Origin: Aliidiomarina halalkaliphila
GTDB taxonomy: Bacteria > Pseudomonadota > Gammaproteobacteria > Enterobacterales > Alteromonadaceae
NCBI RefSeq assembly: GCF_007096385.1
Contig: NZ_VJWL01000003.1
Location: 62,001-126,000, forward strand
Length of the DNA stretch: 64,000 nucleotides
Direction: 5' to 3'
Part shown: positions 28,658 to 38,808 of the stretch, piece after piece
Layout: each line of letters opens with the position of its first letter
How positions within the stretch are numbered: position 1 is the stretch's first letter
Notes under the pieces: generated by a model
The model's input: the letters and a program-made list of their open reading frames with translations, nothing else
What the model was told of the DNA's origin: nothing
Databases searched by the model: none
Position numbers and translations under genes: made by a program

Positions 28658-29686
28658 ATGCATCAATCTCCTTCATACTGGCGCCCGGTTAATCCGGGCG
28701 CATTTGTGCATGCCCGTGCTGGTGAAACCCGTATCGGCGAGTCTATCAACGCACCTCAGCAATGGTCGGCACTGCTGGATGGTATAGCCGACGACAGTAT
28801 TGTGCTCATTGGTGTACCGGAGTCGATTGGACCTCGGGCGAATCTTGGTCGCGGTGGCGCAGAAGCAGGCTTTGCTGCGTTCTTGCAGCAATTCCTCAAT
28901 ATGCAAGATGCCGGACGCTTACCCGTGCAGCGTTTGCTGCTGGGCGGCGAAGTGGATTGCCGTGATTTAATGGAACAATCAGCGCATCTAGATGCTAGTA
29001 ACGCCGATGATCTCAGCCAATTACGAGCGCTGTGCGAACAACTCGATGGGCGTGTCCGTGAGATATTAACGCCCCTGTTTGCGCGTGGCGTGCGCGTTAT
29101 ACTGATTGGCGGTGGTCATAATAATGCGTTACCACTGATTCAAGCGCTTGCGGCGGCACAAAATAGTGCTGTGGGCGCGGTAAATCTGGACCCCCATTCA
29201 GATTTTCGTCCGCTCGAAGGACGGCATAGTGGCAATGGCTTCTCCTATGCACACAAGGCAGGCTTGCTGCAGCATTACCAAGTGGTGAGTTTGCATGAAG
29301 CGAAAAATTCTCGCAGTACCCTCGATCAGTTAGCGGATGCAGGGGCAAGCTATGTGCCTATGCATCAGCTGGCGGAAAGTCGTATGGATAAAGTGATGGC
29401 CGAAGTTGCTCGGCAGGCCTGTGATTGGCAAATACCCTTTGGCATTGAGTTGGATGTGGATGCCATTACTGGTGCACCGGCAAGTGCTTTTAATTACACG
29501 GGGGTGTCATTTGCACAAGCACAGGTATTTGTGCGTCGGCTAGCGGCCTATCCGAAAGCGCGCTACTTGCACTTAGCGGAAGCGGCGCCTGCTTGTCATC
29601 CAGCGGGACTCGAAGCAGGCAATAAAGCCTGTGGGCAGCTATTAAGCGAGTTGGTCTTTACTTACTTGCTCGCCACCAATCAATAA
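28658..29686 (+). CDS. hutG: Formimidoylglutamase
   Basis: Arginase-superfamily enzyme that hydrolyses N-formimidoyl-glutamate to glutamate and formamide, the last step of the four-step hut pathway. The 342-residue protein has the metal-binding motifs GGGHNN, NLDPHSDFR and ELDVDAI in correct order. The hut context separates it from agmatinase or arginase. It is transcribed from the rraA side, and its last 45 bases overlap the 3' end of the convergent hutI. Start ATG 28658. A GTG three bases earlier is an alternative. Confidence 0.88.
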   Translation: MHQSPSYWRPVNPGAFVHARAGETRIGESINAPQQWSALLDGIADDSIVLIGVPESIGPRANLGRGGAEAGFAAFLQQFLNMQDAGRLPVQRLLLGGEVDCRDLMEQSAHLDASNADDLSQLRALCEQLDGRVREILTPLFARGVRVILIGGGHNNALPLIQALAAAQNSAVGAVNLDPHSDFRPLEGRHSGNGFSYAHKAGLLQHYQVVSLHEAKNSRSTLDQLADAGASYVPMHQLAESRMDKVMAEVARQACDWQIPFGIELDVDAITGAPASAFNYTGVSFAQAQVFVRRLAAYPKARYLHLAEAAPACHPAGLEAGNKACGQLLSELVFTYLLATNQ

Positions 29687-30916
29687 ATGCCGAAGCGGAT
29701 TAATACCAAACTCGTAACACATCGCTTCGGGGCTCTCTAAATCCCACAGGGCAATATCAGCACGCTGATTTGGTGCTAGGGTGCCCTGCTGGTGATCACC
29801 TAAAGCTGCGGCTGCATGCTTGGTGACCCCAAGCCAAGATTCTTCCGGCGTCATTTGAAACAATGTACAAGCAAAATGCATCATTAAGGGAAGCTGAATC
29901 AGCGGTGAGGATCCGGGGTTGGCGTCGGTAGCAATGGCTATCGGCACCTTGGCATCCCGCAGCGCCTGAATTGGCGGTAATTTGGTTTCTCGCAAAAAGT
30001 AAAAAGCCCCAGGCAAAAGTACGGCAACTGAACCGGCATCGGCCATTGCGCGAATTCCCTTATCCGATAAATACTCCAAGTGATCCGCTGAGAGTCCTTG
30101 ATAAGATGCCATCAATGCAGCGCCATCTTGGTCGCTCAACTGCTCAGCGTGCAGTTTAACGGGAATTCCCAGTTGTTTGGCTGCCCGAAATACCCGATCG
30201 GTTTGTTCTCGGCTAAACCCAATCTGCTCACAAAATACATCCACCGCATCCACCAAGCCTTGGTTGGCAGCTGCCGGAAGTATTTCCCGCACCACATAAT
30301 CAATATAACCGTCACTATCGTTGGCAAATTCGGGCGGTAGTGCGTGGGCGGCCAATAAGGTGGTACTTACACGCAATGGTAGGGCATCGCCAATACGTCG
30401 TGCAACCCGCAATTGTTTGAGTTCATCATCGAGACTGAGACCGTAACCTGATTTGATTTCCACATGGGCGACGCCTTGGCTCAAGAGCGCTTTTGCTCGT
30501 GGCAACGTCATTCGAAATAACGCATCTTCGCTGGCAGCACGGGTGGCGCGTACAGTGGAAAGAATGCCCCCGCCTTGTTCAGCGATGTCTTGATAACTGG
30601 CGCCATGCAAGCGTTGGCGAAACTCATTGGCGCGACTTCCAGCCCACACAAGATGCGTATGGCAATCGGTGAGGGCAGGCGTTGCAAGCATGCCATGGCC
30701 ATCAATGATGGTCGCACTTTGGCGCTCCTCGCTGGCAAGCACAAGATGCTGATATTCCATAGGTAGTGCATTTTCTCGGCCTACCCACTGAATGACTCCG
30801 TTGTGCGCCACAATGGCCGCCTGCTCAATCAGGCCCAGCTGTGCATCAGTCATGGTTGCCGCAGTCACGTTTTTGATCAAGGTGACGGTTCCCGGCTGCA
30901 TCGACGTATTCGACAT
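29642..30916 (-). CDS. hutI: Imidazolonepropionase
   Basis: Hydrolyses imidazolone-5-propionate to N-formimidoyl-glutamate, third step of histidine degradation. A 424-residue amidohydrolase with zinc ligands in DCHTHLVWAGSR, then KSGYGL, the HAEQLSDQDG motif and the final metal Asp in IATDANPGSSP. I start at the ATG at 30916 (SD AAAGGG). An in-frame reading to 31033 would run through the hutC operator. The 3' end overlaps hutG tail to tail by 45 bases. It is divergent from hutC-hutU-hutH. Confidence 0.95.
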   Translation of the reverse strand: MSNTSMQPGTVTLIKNVTAATMTDAQLGLIEQAAIVAHNGVIQWVGRENALPMEYQHLVLASEERQSATIIDGHGMLATPALTDCHTHLVWAGSRANEFRQRLHGASYQDIAEQGGGILSTVRATRAASEDALFRMTLPRAKALLSQGVAHVEIKSGYGLSLDDELKQLRVARRIGDALPLRVSTTLLAAHALPPEFANDSDGYIDYVVREILPAAANQGLVDAVDVFCEQIGFSREQTDRVFRAAKQLGIPVKLHAEQLSDQDGAALMASYQGLSADHLEYLSDKGIRAMADAGSVAVLLPGAFYFLRETKLPPIQALRDAKVPIAIATDANPGSSPLIQLPLMMHFACTLFQMTPEESWLGVTKHAAAALGDHQQGTLAPNQRADIALWDLESPEAMCYEFGINPLRHLLIGGEQVSKDQLA

Positions 30917-30945
30917 AAAAAAACCCTTTGCTAAATGCGATGAAC

Positions 30946-30971
30946 TTGCTAATGTATATACAACATAGCAA
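30946..30971. promoter_or_regulatory. HutC operator candidate between hutI and hutC
   Basis: The palindrome TGTATATACA (30953-30962) is flanked by TTGCTA (30946-30951) and TAGCAA (30966-30971), the outer arms being off-centre by one base. HutC repressors of Pseudomonas and Klebsiella bind TGTATA-containing palindromes. The location between the divergent hutI and hutC starts fits control of both. Confidence 0.7.
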
Positions 30972-31001
30972 ATTCCTACGTAATTACAAGACGGACCTAT
31001 T

Positions 31002-31757
31002 ATGGCTAAGTTTGCGGTTATTAAAGAACACATCTATCAGAAAATTGAATCCGGTGAATGGCCTGAGTATCACCCGGTAAGTTCTGAGAATGAGTTATCG
31101 GCGGAATTTAACGTGAGTCGAATGACAGCGCGGCGAGCGCTGCAAGAGCTGTCCGACGAAGGATTGGTCACCCGAACTCGGGGATCAGGTACTTTTGTGG
31201 CGCCTTTGAAAAGCCAATCAGCGTTGCTCACCATTCGTAACATCGCGGATGAAATTAAAATGCGTAATCACAAACACCATGCGGTTGTGCGTTCGTTGCA
31301 GTCCGTTCCTGCGCTCCCACACATTGCAGCTGCCCTGCAATTGGATCCAGAAGGCCACGTGTTTCACTCCGTCATTACGCATTTTGAGAACGGTCAGGCG
31401 GTGCAAGTGGAGGAGCGTTTTGTCAATCCACTGTTAGTGCCGAATTATCTCGAGCAAGACTTTACCGAACACACTCCGCACGAGTATTTGTGCGAAGTAA
31501 CCCCGCTGACGGAAGCAAGTCATTTGATTGAAGCGGTCATGCCGACAAAGCAAACCGCCAAATGGCTTGATATGCACGAGGTTGAGCCCTGCTTACAAAT
31601 CCAACGGCGCACCTGGTGTCGTGATGGCGTGGTGAGTCAGGCGACTTTGACGCATCCAGGCAGTCGTTTCCGCTTAGGTGGGCATATGACATTTAAATCA
31701 ACACAGCGATCTAGCCGCGGTGCGGCCAAGGGATCAACAACAGGAGACGAGCAATGA
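31002..31757 (+). CDS. hutC: Histidine utilisation repressor
   Basis: GntR/HutC-family repressor, induced by urocanate. The 251-residue protein has an N-terminal winged helix ([47 protein letters not shown]) and a C-terminal UTRA ligand domain ([23 protein letters not shown], then [16 protein letters not shown]). It is the first gene of hutC-hutU-hutH and overlaps hutU by ATGA. The palindrome upstream suggests autoregulation. The last 20 residues are a polar tail not needed for the fold. Confidence 0.93.
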   Translation: MAKFAVIKEHIYQKIESGEWPEYHPVSSENELSAEFNVSRMTARRALQELSDEGLVTRTRGSGTFVAPLKSQSALLTIRNIADEIKMRNHKHHAVVRSLQSVPALPHIAAALQLDPEGHVFHSVITHFENGQAVQVEERFVNPLLVPNYLEQDFTEHTPHEYLCEVTPLTEASHLIEAVMPTKQTAKWLDMHEVEPCLQIQRRTWCRDGVVSQATLTHPGSRFRLGGHMTFKSTQRSSRGAAKGSTTGDEQ

Positions 31758-33430
31758 GCTTTACTCGTATCGACAAAAATCGCGTGATTCGCTCCCCCCA
31801 TGGAAGTGAGAAAACCGCGAAGAGCTGGCAGACAGAAGCGGCAAAACGCATGCTAATGAACAACCTTGACCCCGAGGTTGCTGAGCATCCACAAGGACTC
31901 GTGGTGTATGGCGGTATTGGACGTGCGGCCCGCAGTTGGGAGTGCTTTGATAAGATTGTTGAAGTACTGGATCGTCTTGAAGACAACCAAACGTTATTGG
32001 TGCAAAGCGGCAAGCCAGTAGGTGTATTTCCAACGCATCCGGATGCCCCACGGGTGCTTATTGCGAATTCAAACTTAGTGCCTGAATGGGCTAATTGGGA
32101 GCACTTTAACGAACTCGATAAAAAAGGATTGATGATGTACGGCCAAATGACAGCCGGCTCATGGATCTATATCGGCTCCCAAGGCATTGTTCAGGGTACG
32201 TATGAGACTTTCGGTGCTGTGGCACGCCAACATTTTGGTGGCGACGCGGCGGGTAAATGGGTACTGACGGGCGGGTTAGGTGGTATGGGCGGCGCTCAGC
32301 CTCTCGCCGCAACCATGGCAGGATTTTCCATGTTGGCCTGTGAAGTGGATGAAAGCCGTATCGATTTTCGTCTGCGCACGCGCTACGTCGACGAGAAAGC
32401 AACAGACCTCGATGATGCATTAGCGCGCTTGGAGCAGGCCAAAAATGAAGGCCGAGCCGTGTCGGTGGCGCTATTAGGCAACGCGGCAGATGTATACGCC
32501 GAGTTGGTTGCTCGCCAAATTACCCCAGATGTTGTGACGGACCAAACTTCAGCCCATGATCCGCTCAATGGTTATTTACCTCAGGGCTGGACGATGACTC
32601 AAGCAGAACAAATGCGCGAGCAGGATCCGCAAGGGGTAGTAAAAGCGGCGAAGCAGTCCATGGCAGTGCAAGTGCAAGCCATGCTGGATTTCCAAAAGCG
32701 CGGTGCGGCGGTGCTCGACTATGGCAATAATATCCGGCAAATGGCTAAAGACGAGGGCGTAACCAATGCCTTTGATTTCCCAGGTTTCGTGCCTGCGTAT
32801 ATTCGCCCTTTGTTTTGCCAAGGTATTGGCCCGTTCCGTTGGGTCGCTTTGTCCGGTGATCCGGAAGATATCTATAAAACCGATCAGAAAGTGAAAGAGC
32901 TCATGCCCCATGATCAGCATTTGCACAACTGGTTGGATATGGCCAAAGAGCGGATTTCGTTTCAGGGATTACCGGCGCGCATCTGTTGGGTTGGACTCAA
33001 GGATCGCATGCGCTTGGGCTTAGCCTTTAATGAAATGGTGAAGAACGGCGAGCTGAAAGCCCCGATTGTGATTGGTCGTGATCACTTGGATTCAGGTTCG
33101 GTGGCTAGCCCGAACCGCGAAACCGAAGCCATGCTCGATGGTTCCGATGCCGTATCAGATTGGCCATTGCTGAATGCATTATTAAATACAGCCGGCGGCG
33201 CTACATGGGTATCTTTACACCATGGCGGCGGCGTAGGAATGGGGTATTCCCAGCACTCTGGGGTGGTGATTGTGGCCGATGGTACCGACGTTGCGAAGGA
33301 GCGTATCAGCCGCGTGTTATGGAATGATCCAGGCACGGGCGTGATGCGCCATGCGGACGCAGGATATGATATCGCCAAAGAAGCAGCACGGGAAAGTCAT
33401 CTCGATTTGCCCATGTTGGATAACGAATAA
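31754..33430 (+). CDS. hutU: Urocanate hydratase
   Basis: Converts urocanate to imidazolone-5-propionate with NAD as an electrophile. The 558-residue sequence is typical throughout: [26 protein letters not shown], the NAD-binding [37 protein letters not shown] and the C-terminal [15 protein letters not shown]. The start overlaps hutC (ATGA) and hutH follows 29 bases later. Confidence 0.97.
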   Translation: MSFTRIDKNRVIRSPHGSEKTAKSWQTEAAKRMLMNNLDPEVAEHPQGLVVYGGIGRAARSWECFDKIVEVLDRLEDNQTLLVQSGKPVGVFPTHPDAPRVLIANSNLVPEWANWEHFNELDKKGLMMYGQMTAGSWIYIGSQGIVQGTYETFGAVARQHFGGDAAGKWVLTGGLGGMGGAQPLAATMAGFSMLACEVDESRIDFRLRTRYVDEKATDLDDALARLEQAKNEGRAVSVALLGNAADVYAELVARQITPDVVTDQTSAHDPLNGYLPQGWTMTQAEQMREQDPQGVVKAAKQSMAVQVQAMLDFQKRGAAVLDYGNNIRQMAKDEGVTNAFDFPGFVPAYIRPLFCQGIGPFRWVALSGDPEDIYKTDQKVKELMPHDQHLHNWLDMAKERISFQGLPARICWVGLKDRMRLGLAFNEMVKNGELKAPIVIGRDHLDSGSVASPNRETEAMLDGSDAVSDWPLLNALLNTAGGATWVSLHHGGGVGMGYSQHSGVVIVADGTDVAKERISRVLWNDPGTGVMRHADAGYDIAKEAARESHLDLPMLDNE

Positions 33431-33459
33431 CTAGGCTCAGCCTGAAGTAGGAGCTCGTA

Positions 33460-34995
33460 ATGACTCGCGTATATGAATTAGAACTACCCCCTGGACAGCT
33501 AACGCTGCGCCAATTACGCACCATCAGCCGGCAGCCGGTGCGCTTAACTTTGCCTGAGCAAGCCCGCAAGGATGTTGCCCGTGCCGCAAAGACAGTAGCA
33601 GATGTGCTTGCGGAAGGTCGTGTTGTGTACGGTATTAATACCGGATTTGGCTTGCTTGCGAATACCCGGATTCAGCCTGAACAACTGGCCGATCTGCAGC
33701 GACGCATTGTGCTGTCACATGCAGCGGGTGTTGGCAAAATGATGAGTGACCACGTGGTTCGCTTAATGTTGGTCTTGAAGATCAACTCACTGGCGCGGGG
33801 CTACTCTGGGGTTCGTCCAGAGGTGATCGATTTTCTCATCGCATTGGTGAACCATGAGGCATATCCCTGTGTACCTGAGAAGGGCTCAGTGGGCGCTTGT
33901 GGCGATTTAGCACCCTTGGCACACCTTGTGTTGCCTTTACTTGGTGAAGGGGAGCTACGTATCGCTGGGGAGCGTATGCCAGCCAAAGAGGGATTACAAC
34001 AGCTTGGCTTGGCCCCGATGGAGTTGGCACCGAAGGAAGGACTGGCGCTTCTGAATGGTACTCAGGCATCAACGGCGTTGGCCCTGCATGGCCTATTTGC
34101 CATCGAAGATGTGTTTGCATCGGCCATGCTTGCTGGGGCGATGTCAGTAGAAGCCGCGCTTGGTTCGCGCACACCGTTTGATCCCCGTATTCATGCGGTA
34201 CGCGGTCAGCCGGGACAAATCGATGTGGCAACGGAATTGCGTCGACTCCTCGCCGATACCAGTGAGATTGGTGCATCGCACACCAACTGCGGCAAAGTGC
34301 AAGACCCGTATAGCTTACGTTGCCAACCACAGGTGATGGGCGCAGCTTGGGATCAAATTCGTTATGCGGCAACCGTGCTAGGCACAGAAGCCAATGGCGT
34401 AACGGATAACCCACTGGTGTTTGCCGACGATAACGATATTTTGTCGGGCGGTAACTTCCATGCAGAACCGGTGGCGATGGCAGCGGATATGCTCGCCATT
34501 GCGGTGTCAGAAGTAGGTTCGTTGTCCGAACGTCGTACTGCGCTTTTGGTGGATCGTAACCTGAGCAATTTGCCGCCTTTCTTGGTGGAAAACGGCGGGG
34601 TGAATTCGGGCTTTATGTTGGCGCAAGTGACTGCTGCAGCCTTGGCGTCGGAAAACAAAACCTTGGCACATCCGGCTTCGATTGATAGCTTACCAACCTC
34701 AGCGAATCAGGAAGATCACGTGTCTATGGCAACCTTTGCGGCCCGTCGTTTAGAAGATATTGCCGAAAACGTGGCTAATATTGTTGCCATTGAATTGCTT
34801 GGGGCTGCCCAAGGCGTTGATTTCCGTCGTCCGTTACAGTCATCAGCGATGATTGAAAAAGCGCATAGTGCGGTGCGGGCACGGGTTGGCTTCTATGATG
34901 AAGACCGTTATTTCTCACCAGACATCATTGCGATTGCGGAGTTGGTGCGCTCGGGTGAGCTGACTGAGATGGTGGAATTACGCCTCGGCGAATAA
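33460..34995 (+). CDS. hutH: Histidine ammonia-lyase with a Cys in the MIO triad
   Basis: Deaminates histidine to urocanate, the first hut step. The 511-residue protein has YGINTGFG, the MIO-forming region [14 protein letters not shown] (Ala146-Cys147-Gly148), [21 protein letters not shown] and QEDHVSMAT. The usual triad is Ala-Ser-Gly. Here the Ser codon is TGT, Cys (33898-33900). An engineered Ser-to-Cys change in the Pseudomonas enzyme has been reported to mature into active enzyme, so function is likely retained. SD AGGAG precedes the ATG. A strong terminator ends the operon. Confidence 0.95.
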   Translation: MTRVYELELPPGQLTLRQLRTISRQPVRLTLPEQARKDVARAAKTVADVLAEGRVVYGINTGFGLLANTRIQPEQLADLQRRIVLSHAAGVGKMMSDHVVRLMLVLKINSLARGYSGVRPEVIDFLIALVNHEAYPCVPEKGSVGACGDLAPLAHLVLPLLGEGELRIAGERMPAKEGLQQLGLAPMELAPKEGLALLNGTQASTALALHGLFAIEDVFASAMLAGAMSVEAALGSRTPFDPRIHAVRGQPGQIDVATELRRLLADTSEIGASHTNCGKVQDPYSLRCQPQVMGAAWDQIRYAATVLGTEANGVTDNPLVFADDNDILSGGNFHAEPVAMAADMLAIAVSEVGSLSERRTALLVDRNLSNLPPFLVENGGVNSGFMLAQVTAAALASENKTLAHPASIDSLPTSANQEDHVSMATFAARRLEDIAENVANIVAIELLGAAQGVDFRRPLQSSAMIEKAHSAVRARVGFYDEDRYFSPDIIAIAELVRSGELTEMVELRLGE

Positions 34996-35013
34996 CTAAA
35001 CTTGGTTACATCG

Positions 35014-35042
35014 AGGGCCCTTCACTGAAGGGCCCTTTTTAT
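35014..35042 (+). terminator. Rho-independent terminator of hutCUH
   Basis: Stem GGGCCCTTC/GAAGGGCCC (35015-35023 and 35027-35035) with loop ACT, followed by a T-tract that overlaps the stop of the convergent gene ending at 35039. Confidence 0.9.
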
Positions 35043-35953
35043 TTGTCCCGTGGGGCTAAAATCACGTATTGCCCGGTAAAGGTAGCTGCAGCGGCCTCGT
35101 TGTCACCATCGTAAATATATGTGGTGAGCTTTAGGTGCGCGTTCCTGCCTTGTTCTACCACACTCATATCGCCTTCTAAATCACGCAAGTGGACGAGCCC
35201 GCGCGGATGCGAACGCACCGGCTGCTGGTACTGAATATGACCATCGGCCAGAACAACGGCACCGGAAATGCCGCGCTCTTGCATTTGTAGACTAATCAAC
35301 CCCCAGCCGGTAAGGGTTGCCAGCGTATATATACTGCCAGCGAACATGGTGTTGTGAAGATTAATGTTGCGCGGTAAGGGGGCCCGCAATTCGAATTCAC
35401 GGCCGGTATATTGATGCACACGAATGCCCATGGCTTCACTAATTGGAATCTTCTGGTGCCACGTGGCTTCAAGTTCTACGCACCATTGCGGTCGATAGAT
35501 GATATGGTTTACTGGGTCGAGGGTTTTGACCAACAGGTGCTCAGCCATTGGATTATCGACGGTGTTGCCTTCTTCATGAAGCTCGTAGCCGCACTTGAGG
35601 TAAAACCCTAGCGTGGCATCCCGTGAGCGGATAATTACGCGCTTCGCGCCATTTTCCCGGGCTAATATTTCTAGTGCATGCAGTAAGCGAACGCCGTGCC
35701 CTTCGCCTTGTAACCCGGGTTTGACCACCATAAAGCGTACTTGTGCTTCTTCGCGACTATTAAAGTGCAGGCGGCCGATGCCAATGAGCTGTTTATTGGC
35801 GTCGATGAGCATGCGATGTTCGCCGACTAAATCGTATTCGTCCTTCTCAGAGCCACGCGGACGCTGGAACGGCTCGCGCAATACTTGATAGCGCAAGTCG
35901 TAATAGTCCTCGAATTCTTGTTTGGTTTTCGGGGCGACGATCTGATATTCCAT
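35039..35953 (-). CDS. GNAT acetyltransferase fused to YiiD-type hotdog thioesterase domain
   Basis: A 304-residue two-domain protein. Residues 1-150 are a GNAT acetyltransferase with the acetyl-CoA loop FMVVKPGLQGEGHGVRLL and the later RDATLGFYLKCGYE. Residues about 160-300 match the YiiD C-terminal putative thioesterase fold (HNTMFAGSIYTLATLTGWGL, then VLADGHIQYQQPV). This is the architecture of E. coli YiiD. Substrates are unknown to me, and a role in fatty-acyl metabolism is only suggested by the fold. I start at the ATG at 35953, which has an SD-like GGAT and gives the native GNAT start MEYQIVAP. A longer frame reaches 36058. Confidence 0.85.
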   Translation of the reverse strand: MEYQIVAPKTKQEFEDYYDLRYQVLREPFQRPRGSEKDEYDLVGEHRMLIDANKQLIGIGRLHFNSREEAQVRFMVVKPGLQGEGHGVRLLHALEILARENGAKRVIIRSRDATLGFYLKCGYELHEEGNTVDNPMAEHLLVKTLDPVNHIIYRPQWCVELEATWHQKIPISEAMGIRVHQYTGREFELRAPLPRNINLHNTMFAGSIYTLATLTGWGLISLQMQERGISGAVVLADGHIQYQQPVRSHPRGLVHLRDLEGDMSVVEQGRNAHLKLTTYIYDGDNEAAAATFTGQYVILAPRDK

Positions 35954-36094
35954 GATCTCATCCAAAATAAAGTCAGACAGACGAGGGTATGCGAGCAGTG
36001 TGACAGAATCAAGATAGAGACGCGTGCGACTTGTCGTAAATTTGGATGCCTGCCACAATAAGAGCTCTTAACTAACGGACGATATGGCGAAATT

Positions 36095-37138
36095 ATGAGA
36101 AGTGGCAAAGAATTGTGGACTCTGTTCAAGTCCCACGCCCCTAATGCAATTCGCACGAGTTTCGAATTCTTGCGCTACTTTCTGCGCCGTTGCGCGACAG
36201 ACCGTATCAATGTCATGGCGGGTCATCTCACCTATGTGAGCCTGCTATCCTTAGTGCCTCTCCTTGCTGTAATGTTTGCGATGTTTGCTGCATTTCCCAT
36301 GTTCGCTGAAACTCGCGAGGCGCTGCAAACCGCGTTGTTAGAGAATTTAGTGCCCACGAGTGGTGAGGCATTTCAGGAGTACTTAAACCGTTTTGTGGTG
36401 AACGCCAATCAAATGACGGCCATTGGTGTGGTGTTCTTATTTGTGGTGGCGATTATGCTTATCAGCGCCATCGATAAAGCGATGAACCAAATTTGGCGCG
36501 TCGAGAACAAGCGCCGTATGATTATAAGCTTGGCGGTATACTGGATGGTCCTCACCATGGGGCCAGTACTGGTCGGTACCGGCATAGGTTTATCATCATA
36601 TTTGTTGTCGGTCGCGGCTTTTGCCGATGATTATGTGACGGGCGTGCAAGCCACACTCCTTACTTTGTTCCCATTTTTCACCAGCGCCATGGCCTTTATG
36701 CTGTTGTATGTCATGGTACCGAACAAAGTGGTGAAGTTCCGTCATGCGATTTGGGGTGCGGCAGTTGCAGCTGTTTTGTTTGAGCTTGCGAAGAACGGCT
36801 TCCGCATTTATCTCCAATATTTTCCTTCGTATGAGCTTATATATGGCGCCTTGGCGACGATTCCGATTTTAATCGTTTGGATCTATTTGTCATGGAACAT
36901 TATTTTGCTGGGTGCAGAATTGAGCGTGAGTATAAGCGAATTTGCGGAGGACCCAGATGAGCCTGTGCCGCCGTCTGAGTTGGAAGAAGAGCCCGCTGAA
37001 ACGGAAGATGCAACGGAAGAAGAGGCACCTGCGGAGAAGCAAGATGTAGAGACGCCTAAACCCGCGAAGAAAAAAGCTACAGCGACGAAGAAACGTTCAT
37101 CTACGAAGAAGCGCAGCACGGCAAAGGATAAAGCATGA
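36095..37138 (+). CDS. YihY/BrkB-family inner-membrane protein with a lysine-rich tail
   Basis: A 347-residue protein with six or so membrane helices between about residues 40 and 280. It includes the family features [20 protein letters not shown] and the later [19 protein letters not shown]. YihY/BrkB proteins are widespread, and their function is not settled. The C-terminal 60 residues are unusual: first a run rich in Glu, Pro and Thr, then a strongly basic Lys-Ala-Thr-Ser tail resembling histone H1-like repeats ([19 protein letters not shown]). dtd overlaps the stop by ATGA, so the two are coupled. Confidence 0.88.
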   Translation: MRSGKELWTLFKSHAPNAIRTSFEFLRYFLRRCATDRINVMAGHLTYVSLLSLVPLLAVMFAMFAAFPMFAETREALQTALLENLVPTSGEAFQEYLNRFVVNANQMTAIGVVFLFVVAIMLISAIDKAMNQIWRVENKRRMIISLAVYWMVLTMGPVLVGTGIGLSSYLLSVAAFADDYVTGVQATLLTLFPFFTSAMAFMLLYVMVPNKVVKFRHAIWGAAVAAVLFELAKNGFRIYLQYFPSYELIYGALATIPILIVWIYLSWNIILLGAELSVSISEFAEDPDEPVPPSELEEEPAETEDATEEEAPAEKQDVETPKPAKKKATATKKRSSTKKRSTAKDKA

Positions 37139-37575
37139 TTGCGTTGATTCAACGGGTCACTCAGGCGGCAGTAACGGCCGAAGGTGAAACTGTCGGTGCC
37201 ATCGGGCGCGGTATTTTGGTGTTACTCGGGGTTGAGCGTGATGATACGGTTGCCGACGCCAAGCGCTTAGCCGAGCGCGTTGTCGGTTATCGGATCTTTG
37301 CCGACGCTGAAGATAAAATGAATTTAGATGTGCGTGATGTGCAAGGGGAGATGTTAATTGTGTCTCAGTTTACGCTCGCTGCGGATACCCGCAAAGGAAG
37401 GCGACCTAGCTTTTCATCGGCGGGCTCACCGCAACAAGCACAAACCCTCTACCACGCGTTTGCCGATGCTGTTAGCAGCCTTAATGTTCCCGTCGCCACC
37501 GGCCGTTTCGCCGCCAACATGCAAGTCAGTCTCATCAACGACGGCCCCGTTACCTTCACCCTCACCTCCCCTTAA
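37135..37575 (+). CDS. dtd: D-aminoacyl-tRNA deacylase
   Basis: Removes D-amino acids (and glycine from tRNA-Ala) from mischarged tRNAs. The 146-residue protein starts [14 protein letters not shown] and contains both signature motifs: SQFTLAADT and the Gly-cisPro loop in NDGPVTF. The length and start match E. coli Dtd (145). ATGA overlap with the yihY-like gene, the same pairing as in many gammaproteobacteria. Confidence 0.97.
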   Translation: MIALIQRVTQAAVTAEGETVGAIGRGILVLLGVERDDTVADAKRLAERVVGYRIFADAEDKMNLDVRDVQGEMLIVSQFTLAADTRKGRRPSFSSAGSPQQAQTLYHAFADAVSSLNVPVATGRFAANMQVSLINDGPVTFTLTSP

Positions 37576-37590
37576 CCAGCTCGGCGCTGG

Positions 37591-37676
37591 GAAAGCCCCG
37601 TGGGGGACGCCGTGAATGCATCCATGCAGGCTTGGCTGCCGCATCCCTGCGGCAGACACCCCCACGAAGCCAATGT
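37591..37676. repeat. Nested-hairpin intergenic element, likely three-way junction
   Basis: Outer arms CGTGGGGG (37599-37606) and CCCCCACG (37659-37666) enclose two hairpins: TGCA/TGCA around 37617-37628 and CTGCCGCA/TGCGGCAG (37636-37643 with 37648-37655, loop TCCC). This cloverleaf-like pattern resembles palindromic intergenic repeats of marine gammaproteobacteria, but I recall this only loosely. It follows dtd. Confidence 0.65.
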
Positions 37677-37696
37677 CTCCCTCTGGACCATTGTAC

Positions 37697-37713
37697 CCAA
37701 TGCACCGCGTTGG
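37697..37713. repeat. CCAAYGC palindromic repeat, copy 1
   Basis: CCAATGCACCGCGTTGG, preceded by TAC. It belongs to the dispersed family CCAAYGC-N3-GCGTTGG also found near 44.7, 55.8, 58.3 and 59.9 kb. Confidence 0.8.
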
Positions 37714-37818
37714 CCCGAACTCCTCAATCGGTTTTATTAACTGTATATTTTTAATGCAATCGCTATTATCGATTTATAGATAAGTGCTTGGTGGCACTGA
37801 TGTGGTTAGGAGCGAATC

Positions 37819-38031
37819 ATGAAGAAGACATTTTCATTTGCCATTGTGCATTTTACTGTGGCCTTTGGCGTTACTTGGTTAATCACGGGTAGTTTTGTTT
37901 TAGGTGGATTAATCGCCTTGATTGAACCGGCAGTGAATACTGTTGCGTACTTCTTTCATGAGAAGGCGTGGCAGCGGTTTGGTAAGAAAGATACTGCAGC
38001 GACGTCCAAGTCTGTTCAATTGTCGGCATAG
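37819..38031 (+). CDS. DUF2061 small membrane protein
   Basis: A 70-residue protein with two membrane segments (about residues 5-22 and 26-46) and the DUF2061 pattern of FAIVHFTVAFGVTWLITGS followed by IEPAVNTVAYFFHEKAW. Members are predicted inner-membrane proteins of unknown function. SD GGAG precedes the ATG by about eight bases. It stands between an intergenic repeat block and an SDR gene 33 bases downstream. Confidence 0.85.
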   Translation: MKKTFSFAIVHFTVAFGVTWLITGSFVLGGLIALIEPAVNTVAYFFHEKAWQRFGKKDTAATSKSVQLSA

Positions 38032-38064
38032 CTTGAATTCAGGTGGTGCCTGAGGGGTAAATCT

Positions 38065-38808
38065 ATGGCCGTGTATGCGGTGTTTGGCTCTGGTGGTGGT
38101 TTAGGTGAGGCCCTTGTACGTGCCTTGTATGAACGTGATCCAGAGGCCGAGATTCACGGATTTAGTCGCCGCCCTTGTCCAGATCAGTTAGCGGACATAA
38201 CGAATTTGATCTGGCATCAGTATACCGGAGAGGTTCTCGATGCCGCCGCTGCTGCGGTGCAGAAGTGGCAGCAAGAAGGGGTGTTTTTGAACGGTGTCAT
38301 TTCAACCATCGGTTGGTTACACCGCATTGACGCGGATCATGGCGAGTGGCAGCCGGAGCGTCGGCTCGAACAGTTGAACTCAGAACAGCTGCAAGAGTAC
38401 TTTCGCGTAAACGCGACGATTCCAGCACTACTCATTCAAATACTTAAACCTGTGCTTGCAAAAAAGAAGCGCTGCTTCGTGGTTCAACTTGGGGCCAAGG
38501 TGGGTAGTATCGGTGATAATCAGTTGGGTGGTTGGTATGGATACCGGGCATCGAAGGCGGCGCTGAATATGCTGTTTAAAACCGCTGCCATTGAACTGAA
38601 ACGCACCCATAAGTTGCTTACCCTAGCTGTGATTCACCCAGGCACGACAGACACGCCTTTGTCGGAACCTTTTCAAGATCGACTACCCAAAGATAAGCTT
38701 TATTCACCTGAGCAATCCGCGCAACGAATCTGCTCGGTGATTTGGAATCTCACACCCCAAGAGTCCGGAGATTTCTGGTTCTGGGATGGCGAGCGCTTGC
38801 CTTGGTAA
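38065..38808 (+). CDS. Short-chain dehydrogenase/reductase family protein
   Basis: A 247-residue NAD(P)-binding oxidoreductase of unknown substrate. The N-terminal GSGGGLGEAL is the cofactor loop. NGVISTIGWL replaces the usual NNAG. The catalytic pair is in YGYRASKAA (Tyr and Lys, YxxxK), and a conserved VIHPGTTDTPLS follows. This is close to CsgA-like/YdfG-type SDRs. It may be co-transcribed with the DUF2061 gene. Confidence 0.88.
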   Translation: MAVYAVFGSGGGLGEALVRALYERDPEAEIHGFSRRPCPDQLADITNLIWHQYTGEVLDAAAAAVQKWQQEGVFLNGVISTIGWLHRIDADHGEWQPERRLEQLNSEQLQEYFRVNATIPALLIQILKPVLAKKKRCFVVQLGAKVGSIGDNQLGGWYGYRASKAALNMLFKTAAIELKRTHKLLTLAVIHPGTTDTPLSEPFQDRLPKDKLYSPEQSAQRICSVIWNLTPQESGDFWFWDGERLPW

